From Bacteroidia bacterium (GTDB lineage Bacteria; Bacteroidota; Bacteroidia; J057), in NCBI GenBank assembly GCA_033391075.1, contig JAWPMV010000001.1, positions 2,604,001-2,668,000 of the forward strand: a stretch of DNA of 64,000 nucleotides, given 5' to 3'. Made by a program: the position numbers and the translations under genes. The notes beneath the pieces are model-generated. The model was not told the origin of the DNA. It made no database searches and was given only the letters and a program-made list of their open reading frames with translations. Below are positions 36,466 to 43,610 of the stretch, one piece after another; position 1 is the first letter of the stretch, and each line of letters begins with the position of its first letter.

Positions 36466-36604
36466 AAAACGGTACAAAATTGACTTTGGACGAATATACT
36501 AAATTCCTAATTGAAACGATTTTTTCAGGAAAAACTTGTTTTCAACCTTTCCCCAATTTTAGCATCTTTATAAATAAGGTTCCAAAAAGCGTGAATATCC
36601 ATAT

Positions 36605-37264
36605 ATGAAATGGTTTAAAAAGACGATAGCATTTCTGTTTCAAATTTTCCTAATGGCCATTTTGCCATTCTGGCTATTCTTACGTGGATCCATTTGGTTG
36701 TATGAATCTTATAATTGGTACCACTGGTTTGCTGTCATAGCCATGTTTGCCCTGGTTTTTGTAATCCTGCTGGTTTATGTAGCGATGATATGGGATGCTG
36801 TTTTTGGAGCCAATAAAATCAGTAGAAGGAGTTTGAAGGGGAAAGTAGCGTTTGTTCTCATCCTGATGAGTTTTTATGCGGGTTATGCCTTGTTTTCTCT
36901 TTCTTCCGGCAATGCCAAGTCTGAAAAAGTTCATAATGAATATCTTTCTCTGCATCCATTTATGAGAATCGCCTCTGGAACCCTGATCTTTCTGGACAAT
37001 GACCTCATGATTACCAGTGCATCTCGGGTGAAAGAAGATTATAAAAATATGGGACTAAAAACCCTTAAGAATTCTCTTCATTACAAGCAAAGTGATGGCT
37101 ATGTTCACGCCCTTGATTTAAGGACCAAGGGGAGGAGCGAATTGAGAAATACGCTTACTATCTGGTATTTCAAAATAATGGGATTCAATACCCTCAGACA
37201 TGTAGGAACGGCTGACCACTTACATGTATCTCTTTCCGTAAAAGATAAACCTGGCGCTATATAG
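36605..37264 (+). CDS. Membrane-tethered M15/DD-peptidase-like protein
   Basis: 219 residues. Three hydrophobic segments occupy about 8-30, 38-62 and 75-98; the last 110 residues are soluble. The soluble part has a pattern like M15 zinc peptidases: LMITSASRVKEDYKNMGL, then SLHYKQSDGYVHALDLRT (His159 and Asp171), and DHLHVSL at the end (His205/His207). In M15 enzymes SxH...AxD...HxH ligate zinc for cleavage of peptidoglycan stem peptides. Spacing between the first His and Asp is longer than usual, so activity is an inference. It ends before a strong terminator and faces an amidase gene across a divergent promoter region. Confidence 0.55.
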   Translation: MKWFKKTIAFLFQIFLMAILPFWLFLRGSIWLYESYNWYHWFAVIAMFALVFVILLVYVAMIWDAVFGANKISRRSLKGKVAFVLILMSFYAGYALFSLSSGNAKSEKVHNEYLSLHPFMRIASGTLIFLDNDLMITSASRVKEDYKNMGLKTLKNSLHYKQSDGYVHALDLRTKGRSELRNTLTIWYFKIMGFNTLRHVGTADHLHVSLSVKDKPGAI

Positions 37265-37383
37265 CCAATCTCTTTCTATAACCATTATATCCAGATTGTT
37301 TTGTACAGCAAAGTTCATGGGTCAATGACAAATCCAAAGCAGGATTTGAGCTCACTACTCACTTGGCATATTCCTTTAAATAA

Positions 37384-37413
37384 GAAAAGGCAGGCCTATA
37401 GGCCTGCCTTTTC
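37384..37413. terminator. Bidirectional intrinsic terminator
   Basis: A perfect 13-bp stem, GAAAAGGCAGGCC / GGCCTGCCTTTTC, around a TATA loop, with A-tract on one side and T-tract on the other. It lies between the convergent M15-like gene and the HhH-protein gene and can serve both. Confidence 0.9.
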
Positions 37414-37434
37414 TTTTCATGTAGACAGCCAGGA

Positions 37435-38385
37435 TTATTTCTTCTTTAAGAATCCTTTTGCCTGTCCAACCCAGTCATCTCTATCCATATGTCCTTCTGT
37501 TAATTCTATCGCATCATTGACCAAAGCTACGTCGCGATTGGTAAGTTTGGATAGTTGTTGGAAGGTATAGATTTCCAGTGCATTGAGTTTGTCTTCAATA
37601 AAAGGACCGATCCCATTGATCTTCTGCAGATCATCTTTATCAGCTACACTTGCCAGGCCGATTCTATCATAATTCAACCAGGATTTTCTTCCTTTAACTC
37701 GAGTAAGGATGAGATCTTCTTCTGATATCAATCCTGCCTGACGTTTAGATTCAAGCACCCAGCCGGATTTTTGGAATTTATCTTTTGGAAGGTCCAGCAA
37801 GCCATTAAGTTTTGCCTGATCTCCTTCCGTCAAATTCGCAATCTGCAGGAACTTATAGATACCTAATGCGTTGAGTTTCTTCTCTAATAAAGCTCCTAGA
37901 CCCGGTAAGCGTTTAAGATTATCCTTATCATCAGGACCTCCAGATCCAATTCTTCCCAGATCAATTACTCCTCTTTGAGCCGAGAGAGAGGCAAGTAAAG
38001 CTTCTTGTTTTCTCTTTCTTTCAGCTGCAGCATCAGAGCGTCCACTACCGGCTGAAGCTTTCAGATTACTAATCTGACCTTCCAATTGTTTAATTCTTGC
38101 CTGTAAAGCAGCATCGGCATTAGCCGAACCAGAGGCAGAACCCTGTAAACTCAGGTATTGAGTATTTAGGCTTGAATGTTCTTTCTCAAGAGAAGAATAC
38201 TTTCCTTTGAGAGAATTCAGTTCAGCGCGCAAAGAATTCGCAGCGCTATTGTCTACTACTGTCTCTGTATTTGTTACAGATTTTTTACCAAAGATACGCC
38301 CAATGAGGTATCCCAGGAGTGCGGCCACAGCCATGAGGCCTAGTATGGTTAAAAAGCATGACATTCCGTCGCAATTCGCTAACAT
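37435..38385 (-). CDS. Membrane-anchored coiled-coil protein with two C-terminal helix-hairpin-helix repeats
   Basis: 316 residues. One N-terminal membrane helix (about 10-33), a Ser/Leu/Glu-rich coiled coil (about 50-112), a basic segment (AAAERKRKQEAL, 120-130), then two related HhH-like repeats. Repeat 1 (about 153-200) has DNLKRLPGLGALLEKKLNAL and repeat 2 (about 250-300) has DDLQKINGIGPFIEDKLNAL; each is preceded by an RIG-containing stretch and followed by LTxxD. Such GxG hairpins bind DNA or mediate protein contacts. The topology suggests the repeats are either cytoplasmic or periplasmic depending on helix orientation. It begins 22 bp after the OmpA-domain gene and is likely co-transcribed with it. 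Function unknown. Confidence 0.8.
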   Translation of the reverse strand: MLANCDGMSCFLTILGLMAVAALLGYLIGRIFGKKSVTNTETVVDNSAANSLRAELNSLKGKYSSLEKEHSSLNTQYLSLQGSASGSANADAALQARIKQLEGQISNLKASAGSGRSDAAAERKRKQEALLASLSAQRGVIDLGRIGSGGPDDKDNLKRLPGLGALLEKKLNALGIYKFLQIANLTEGDQAKLNGLLDLPKDKFQKSGWVLESKRQAGLISEEDLILTRVKGRKSWLNYDRIGLASVADKDDLQKINGIGPFIEDKLNALEIYTFQQLSKLTNRDVALVNDAIELTEGHMDRDDWVGQAKGFLKKK

Positions 38386-38407
38386 GATGTTATATATTTT
38401 TTGTGTG

Positions 38408-39373
38408 TTATTCGATTATAATAATTTCAGCTCGGCGGTTGGCTCTACGACCATCGTCCGTTTCATTAGTTGCAAATGGTTGGCTTTCTCCTTTACCACT
38501 GCTAATGATTCGATTTGCATCGAAACCGCTTCTCACTAACCAGGCTTTGGTTTCTGCTGCCCGGGATTTACTTAAAGTCATATTTCGTCCAGGATCTCCC
38601 TGACTGTCCGTATGTCCGGTTACAGAGAGCTTTGCCGCTGGAACTGCATCCAGATAGGTTTTGGCATCCTTCAAGAATTTTCGTTGAGCATCTGTTCGGA
38701 TGATTATAGTAGAACTGGTTTCGAAATAAACTTTTTGAGCTGCCCCTTTCAGTCTTTTGCCTAATTCTTCCAATGCTTTGGCAGCATCTGCATCACTGCT
38801 TTCTCCCTTCATCCTATTGATGATTTCGAAATAGGCACCATCAAATGTGATCCCATCCCGGAATACCATATCGCTGGACATAATAGAAGACAGTTCCATA
38901 GAAGCTTCGGGGAGCCCCAAACTCATCAGGTAATTCTTCAAGGTATCTGCTCTCGCAAGTCCCAGATTTTCGAAGGAAGACTTATTCGCTTCAGATTCTT
39001 CGTAATAGCCTGTGACGGAAAGGACCTTATCGGGATTCCCTTTCAGGTAATCTGCTATTCCTTGAAAAGCAGCTGTGACTTCAGAAGGTATTTCTGGGAC
39101 AAAAGACGAACGAGGGAAACTAAAATCCTCGACCGAACCGATGGAAAATTTATCTCCATCACTTAGTTCAAATCGATAAATGTCTGTTGATGTTTCCGGA
39201 GTTCGTGTTTGTGGTGTTTCCGGCTCACTTACCTCAGGAGTAGTTGCGACTCCTTCTGTGGTTTGGGCCGTAGCTGTAGGTTCGCATGCACAATAGCGAT
39301 TTTGGTACCACCAGGGCCCCAATATCAAGCTTATCAGCAATAGTAAAACCCATAGCCAAAGTAATCGACTCAT
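38408..39373 (-). CDS. OmpA-family protein with tandem OmpA-like domains and N-terminal membrane helix
   Basis: 321 residues. A hydrophobic N-terminal segment (about 3-24) with WWYQNRYCACEP after it looks like an uncleaved anchor. A Thr/Pro-rich linker leads to a first, degenerate OmpA-like half (about 88-190: VTAAFQGIADYLKGNPDKVL, LARADTLKNYLMSLGLPEA) and a canonical OmpA domain (about 210-321: AKLSVTGHTDSQGDPGRNM, LSKSRAAETKAWLVRSGFD, RRANRRAEIIII). The second can bind peptidoglycan through its conserved Asp/Arg. The linkage to the HhH protein (22 bp downstream) suggests an envelope pair. Confidence 0.85.
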   Translation of the reverse strand: MSRLLWLWVLLLLISLILGPWWYQNRYCACEPTATAQTTEGVATTPEVSEPETPQTRTPETSTDIYRFELSDGDKFSIGSVEDFSFPRSSFVPEIPSEVTAAFQGIADYLKGNPDKVLSVTGYYEESEANKSSFENLGLARADTLKNYLMSLGLPEASMELSSIMSSDMVFRDGITFDGAYFEIINRMKGESSDADAAKALEELGKRLKGAAQKVYFETSSTIIIRTDAQRKFLKDAKTYLDAVPAAKLSVTGHTDSQGDPGRNMTLSKSRAAETKAWLVRSGFDANRIISSGKGESQPFATNETDDGRRANRRAEIIIIE

Positions 39374-39612
39374 GGTATATATGTTGATTTAATTGAGAAT
39401 GTAGTTGCAGCTCTATATATGTAATTTAATATATACAAAAATATAATAAATTTCCTAAGTATGAAATATCTAAAAATTGAAAGGTTAGTTAATAAAAAAC
39501 TTTGCTATATGTCCTTTCACCTGTTTAGATGGGAGAATGGCGTTCAGGTAACATTGAAAAATAGAAATTCCACAAAAAAATATATTATGAATCAGGAAGT
39601 AGCAGGGCAAAT

Positions 39613-39644
39613 AAAAAAAGGCCGGTATAGCTACCGGCCTTTTT
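39613..39644. terminator. Bidirectional intrinsic terminator
   Basis: Stem GGCCGGTA / TACCGGCC around TAGC at 39620-39639, flanked by an A-run on the left and a T-run on the right that extend the pairing. It lies 18 bp after the stop of the leftward membrane protein gene. Confidence 0.9.
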
Positions 39645-39662
39645 GATTTATATTTTGAAGAA

Positions 39663-40571
39663 TTATTCTCCGATTTCGTCAATTCTTTCTTCCATGGTTC
39701 CGTCCATGTTTTTAAGAACGATGTCTTCATAAACTGCATAGTTTACGCAGTAAACAAATCCGACATAAATCAGCATTCCTGCCAATCCGGCTATAACGGT
39801 AATGGCGATAACAAGAAAGTTACCACTTGCACCTGCTATAAAACCGAGAACTCCCATTCCCACTGCAATAGATCCTATCAGTACTAGCATAAGCAGAATG
39901 AAGCTCAATACCTTCTGACTTACAATCTTTCTACTAACCTCCATAGCATCCCAAAACTTTAATCTTCCAAATAGGATATTAGGCTGAGTAAATGAATATA
40001 AAGTGGAAATAACGATTGTCAGAACCAGACCTAATCCTCCGTACATAGCTATCTTAGGGCCCATAGTGGTTAGTTGAGCCATGAAATCTTCAGAATTTTC
40101 GGTAAAGGCCATAGGATTTTGCATATCTGCTATCCATTCAAAGAGATTTGAGCCAACAGCTAAATACACTCCAATTAACATCGGCAAAGCTGCCAACCAT
40201 CCGGCCACTAGATTGCCCAGCCAAAGCTGAACCATGTCTTTTAGGCCATCGAAAAAGTTTCCAAACTCTACTTCTTGATTCTGTGCAATTCTATGCGCTA
40301 CCAGGATAAATCCTGCTCCAAGGCCTACTGTAGGAATCGCTGCAACCTGTCCGAGAATGAAACTCAAAAAGGCATTGCCGAATCCCAGCATTTGTGCGAT
40401 AGTACTAATAATCATCGAGAGGATGATGTAAATGATTATATAACCGATAAAGCCACCGGCATTTTCTTTAAAGAGCTCCCAGCCTCTACTGAGATAGTCT
40501 CCCAATCGGAATTCATACCCAGATTGTATGATCCCTTCGTAATCTTGTGGATTTCCATCGTATGTTGCCAT
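39663..40571 (-). CDS. Polytopic membrane protein, unknown function
   Basis: 302 residues with about six hydrophobic segments after a hydrophilic N-terminus (about 35-75, 75-105, 115-150, 165-190, 215-260, 265-285). The start (GYEFRLGDYLSRGWELFKEN) resembles the lead-in of DUF975-like / 'glycerophosphoryl diester phosphodiesterase membrane domain'-like proteins of Bacteroidota, which have no assigned activity. It starts 16 bp after the MBL-hydrolase gene and is probably in the same transcript. A strong terminator follows. Confidence 0.72.
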   Translation of the reverse strand: MATYDGNPQDYEGIIQSGYEFRLGDYLSRGWELFKENAGGFIGYIIIYIILSMIISTIAQMLGFGNAFLSFILGQVAAIPTVGLGAGFILVAHRIAQNQEVEFGNFFDGLKDMVQLWLGNLVAGWLAALPMLIGVYLAVGSNLFEWIADMQNPMAFTENSEDFMAQLTTMGPKIAMYGGLGLVLTIVISTLYSFTQPNILFGRLKFWDAMEVSRKIVSQKVLSFILLMLVLIGSIAVGMGVLGFIAGASGNFLVIAITVIAGLAGMLIYVGFVYCVNYAVYEDIVLKNMDGTMEERIDEIGE

Positions 40572-40587
40572 AATTGTCTGTTTTATT

Positions 40588-41265
40588 TTATAAGGTTAAG
40601 TGTGTGCCAATATCTAATAGATGGAGGGTTTTTCCTGCATCGGTATATGCTTGCCTGGCTGCGTCATGATCAATTTTAAGTACATCCATGGTATCATAAT
40701 GCATACCAATGACTCGATCACATTTTATAAAGTTGGAAGCAATAAGGGAGTCTTCAACTCCCATCGTAAAGTGTCCCCCTATACAAAGAATAGCGAAATC
40801 TATTTTATGCATTTCGCCAATTAGTTTCATGTCATAATGCAGAGAAGTGTCTCCTGAATAATAAAAATTAACTTCATCACTTTCTACAATAAACCCACAG
40901 GGATTACCTGCGGGGCTCCCATCAGGCAATGTGCTGGAATGAATTGCCAATACCATTTTTACTTTGCAATATCCCAGGTCTATTACTCCCCCAAAGTTCA
41001 TCCCGATTCCTCCTTCTACTCCCTGAGTTTCCAACCAGCTAACAATCTCGTAATTTGAGATCACCGGTGCAGAGGTTCTTTTACTGATTTCCACTGTATC
41101 CCCCAAATGGTCGCCATGGCCATGAGTGAGGAGGATGTGATCAGCAGGAACGCTTTGATGGTCAACATGAGAGGCAGGATTGCCACTAATAAAAGGATCG
41201 AATAGTAGGTGTTTTCCGTTAATTTTCACTCCAAATGCAGAGTGGCCATAGAAGCTTATTTTCAT
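40588..41265 (-). CDS. Metal-dependent hydrolase of the metallo-beta-lactamase fold (UPF0173 family)
   Basis: 225 residues. The MBL-fold zinc motif is THGHGDHLGDT (HxHxDH), with further ligands in LAIHSS, YYSGDTSLHYD (Asp) and IGMHYDTM (His). The start MKISFYGHSAFGVKING is the usual UPF0173 N-terminus; the ATG at 41265 is chosen because extension to a TTG at 41319 adds a non-conserved tail. Substrate unknown; relatives process esters, lactones or nucleic acids. It precedes a polytopic membrane protein gene by 16 bp. Confidence 0.9.
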   Translation of the reverse strand: MKISFYGHSAFGVKINGKHLLFDPFISGNPASHVDHQSVPADHILLTHGHGDHLGDTVEISKRTSAPVISNYEIVSWLETQGVEGGIGMNFGGVIDLGYCKVKMVLAIHSSTLPDGSPAGNPCGFIVESDEVNFYYSGDTSLHYDMKLIGEMHKIDFAILCIGGHFTMGVEDSLIASNFIKCDRVIGMHYDTMDVLKIDHDAARQAYTDAGKTLHLLDIGTHLTL

Positions 41266-41423
41266 AAATTCAGTAGTTTTCCTATGTTGTAAGATGCCGT
41301 TTTTTCGAGCAAAAGACAAGCTTTCTGAAGAATTTGAGGAAGCTTGAATTGTCGGCTAAAAGATAAATGAACTTTTCATCCTATAGTATGTTTGTATTGG
41401 AATAGTAACATTTATTACACGAT

Positions 41424-41702
41424 ATGAAAGCGATTTGGAATAATCAGGTATTAGCCGAAAGTGATGAAACGGTAGTGATCGAAGGGAATCATTATTTCCC
41501 TGCTGATTCTTTGAAAAAAGAATTTTTCAAAGAAACCGAGCATGAATCTGTTTGCTTTTGGAAAGGAACGGCCAACTATTATAGCCTTGAGGTAGATGGT
41601 CAGACAAATGAAAATGCTGCATGGGTATACCACAAGCCCAGCGATGCAGCATCACGAATCAAGGATCATGTAGCCTTTTGGAAAGGGGTAAAAGTAGAAT
41701 AA
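41424..41702 (+). CDS. DUF427 domain protein
   Basis: 92 residues, essentially one DUF427 domain: KAIWNNQVLAESDETVVIEG, NHYFPADSLKKEFF, the invariant CFWKGTANYYSLEV, AAWVYHKPSDAASRIKDHVAFW. The function of the family is not established; the tight conserved tryptophans suggest a small beta-rich binding fold. It is divergent from the UPF0173 gene and followed by a terminator shared with the next gene. Confidence 0.92.
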   Translation: MKAIWNNQVLAESDETVVIEGNHYFPADSLKKEFFKETEHESVCFWKGTANYYSLEVDGQTNENAAWVYHKPSDAASRIKDHVAFWKGVKVE

Positions 41703-41720
41703 CCAATTATTTTGCAGTAT

Positions 41721-41754
41721 AAAGCCGAAGTGGAGATGTCTTCACTTCGGCTTT
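41721..41754. terminator. Bidirectional intrinsic terminator
   Basis: Stem AAAGCCGAAGTG / CACTTCGGCTTT with a ten-base loop, between the convergent DUF427 and DUF5996-like genes. The A/T ends of the stem serve both strands. Confidence 0.85.
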
Positions 41755-41757
41755 ATG

Positions 41758-42582
41758 CTATTCCAGCAATTCTCTAGCCGCTGAGATTGATTCCTTTATA
41801 AAGGTTTCTATGATTTCCTTCTGATTGTCAATTCCTGCAAATTCCCGGGCATTCAATAGCGTGCCTACCCAACCTTCCGTATTCCATTTTCCATGACTCA
41901 AGTCAGGAAGACTAACTTTTTCCGTGTCAGGATATGGCCACATATTGATATAAATATAGGGGAGGGTAGAAGATCCATCTCCTGGACTCATCCCAACTCC
42001 TATAGATTTTCCTTCCCCCAGATCCAGTAGGCTGGCAATATCGAAATGATGAGGCCAGCATCTTATTTGCGAGGCTTCTGTACTTTCGGACAATAGTTCT
42101 GCCAATAGGGCATGTGTATTCCCAAAATAAGCACCTAGCACCTCAAAAGCTTCTGAATCTCCCAGGTCAAACTCCTGTTCATAGGTCTGAAAATCAGGGA
42201 GGTCATCTTTATAGGGTTGGTCCAGGGAAAGCTTGTCTTTATCAAATCCTCTTTCCGAAAGGGTTTCTACCACTTTATTGAATAGGCTATTCCAGTTATT
42301 TCCTTCAAGGGGAATCTGGGAACTAAAAGATTCTTCCAGAATCAAAATCCCGGCTGGATTGAATTGAAGAGCAATAAATGTTGTTCCTGAAGGTCCCGAC
42401 AAGGGATGAGATACGAGGGAATTGATTTCCGTCGCCCAGCCCAGGTTTGCATGTACATCTTCATGATGGCCCCCCAGATAGGATCGCGCTATGATCGCAG
42501 GGATCTGAGCAGCATGATGCAAATTAAGTCTGGCAATTTCTAATTGAGATTCCGTGAGGCTGGGGATATTTTTCCAGGGCAT
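41758..42582 (-). CDS. DUF5996-like protein, function unknown
   Basis: 274 residues, soluble, no signal peptide. The central stretch RCWPHHFDIASLLDLGEGKS (about 185-205) followed by GVGMSPGDGSSTLPYIYI resembles DUF5996 proteins, a family without an assigned activity. The first ATG giving a sensible N-terminus (MPWKNIPSLTESQLEI) is at 42582; a GTG at 42657 would add an unlikely hydrophobic tail. It shares a terminator with DUF427. The family assignment is from memory of the WPHHFD motif and should be treated as tentative. Confidence 0.7.
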   Translation of the reverse strand: MPWKNIPSLTESQLEIARLNLHHAAQIPAIIARSYLGGHHEDVHANLGWATEINSLVSHPLSGPSGTTFIALQFNPAGILILEESFSSQIPLEGNNWNSLFNKVVETLSERGFDKDKLSLDQPYKDDLPDFQTYEQEFDLGDSEAFEVLGAYFGNTHALLAELLSESTEASQIRCWPHHFDIASLLDLGEGKSIGVGMSPGDGSSTLPYIYINMWPYPDTEKVSLPDLSHGKWNTEGWVGTLLNAREFAGIDNQKEIIETFIKESISAARELLE

Positions 42583-42801
42583 AAATAGATGGACTAATGA
42601 TGAATATTGCTCAAGTATATAACACAAGGTAGAAAAGACATGACTAAAAGCCGACACAGTTTGGTATTTCCCGGGATAAAGATCATAAAATTGCTGGTAT
42701 GTCGATAAAATGAGAGTCGTGGTCTAAAATGAAAGCGATCCTCCAACAAAAGCAATATCTTCTGATAAGATTGTAACACACACATAATTTCTATTGAAAA
42801 A

Positions 42802-43260
42802 ATGATACAGAAGATTTTCGCTATACTACTCATTCTTTTTGTATTCTATCCGAGTCTAAAGGCTCAGGATTCTGCCGAGGATGAAGTGAAGGCGGCCATC
42901 ATGCAAATGTTTGACGGGATGAGAGCCGGAGACTCTTCCCAGGTACATTCAGTCATCTCAGATGATGCAGAATTTTATACTTCTGCAACTCGTGAAGGTA
43001 AACCTATCTTATTCAATGGTTCGCTGGAGAGATTTCTGAAAGGAGTAGGAACTCCTCATGAAAAAGTATGGGATGAGCGCATATCAAACTTACATATTCA
43101 GGTAGATGACAATCTCGCTACCGCCTGGATGAACTACAGTTTTTATGCAGGGGATAGTTTTTCTCACTGCGGCGTAAATACCATGACTTTCCATAAAGGA
43201 GAAAATGGCTGGAAAATAATTTTTCTGGCAGATACCCGACGCAAAGATCAGTGTGATTAA
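42802..43260 (+). CDS. Secreted NTF2-like (DUF4440/SnoaL-type) protein
   Basis: 152 residues. A signal peptide (about 1-22, ending SLKAQD) leads into a single NTF2-like domain: EVKAAIMQMFDGMRAGDSSQ, a helical cone lead-in, then the strands DDAEFYTSATREGKPI, LHIQVDDNLATAWMNYSFYA and GENGWKIIFLADTRR. Such domains often bind or turn over small hydrophobic molecules, but no catalytic pair is evident. It stands alone and is followed by a clear terminator. Confidence 0.85.
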   Translation: MIQKIFAILLILFVFYPSLKAQDSAEDEVKAAIMQMFDGMRAGDSSQVHSVISDDAEFYTSATREGKPILFNGSLERFLKGVGTPHEKVWDERISNLHIQVDDNLATAWMNYSFYAGDSFSHCGVNTMTFHKGENGWKIIFLADTRRKDQCD

Positions 43261-43291
43261 AGACATAAAACTACTAGCTACTCGAAACACG

Positions 43292-43316
43292 GCCCGCTCT
43301 CTGAGCGGGCTTTTTG
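43292..43316 (+). terminator. Intrinsic terminator after the NTF2-like gene
   Basis: GC-rich stem GCCCGCTC / GAGCGGGC with a TCT loop followed by TTTTTGTTT. It is 31 bp past the stop of the NTF2-like gene. Confidence 0.88.
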
Positions 43317-43610
43317 TTTAAGTATTTAATAGAAAAAGTGAACAAAAAATTCAACAAAAAACTCTCAATATAAGAGTTTAATTTTTTATTTAAAATGTCA
43401 ATTATATAAATAAATTTCTTTTCATGAAAATAATGCTATTTCGCTATGAACTATTCGCAAAATTGAAAATTAATGACTAACATGTAATAACTGTTTAATC
43501 TAATTAACCCAATTTGCCTATGACATAAACCTCTAAAAACCACCCTCATTTAATCGCTCATCAGAGCATTTTTTACACTCGTTATATTACACTATCTAAA
43601 TGGATCTATC
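43317..43610. other. AT-rich intergenic region upstream of the M4 protease
   Basis: No gene seen. It contains a second small hairpin, AAACTCT-CAATATA-AGAGTTT at 43359-43379, followed by AATTTTTTATTT, which could back up the terminator at 43292. The remaining AT-rich 220 bp must hold the promoter of the secreted protease, but no exact TAnnTTTG element with a proper -33 TTG was found. Confidence 0.45.

Noticed and set aside
37301-37570. Possible 89-codon plus-strand gene overlapping the HhH-protein gene
   Set aside because: It crosses the terminator at 37384 and continues antisense to the HhH gene; no motif or start context supports it.
39461-39646. Possible 61-codon plus-strand gene between the tandem-OmpA gene and the polytopic membrane protein gene
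   Set aside because: It runs into the intrinsic terminator at 39613-39644, has no recognisable motif and lies in AT-rich sequence between convergently placed or same-direction genes.
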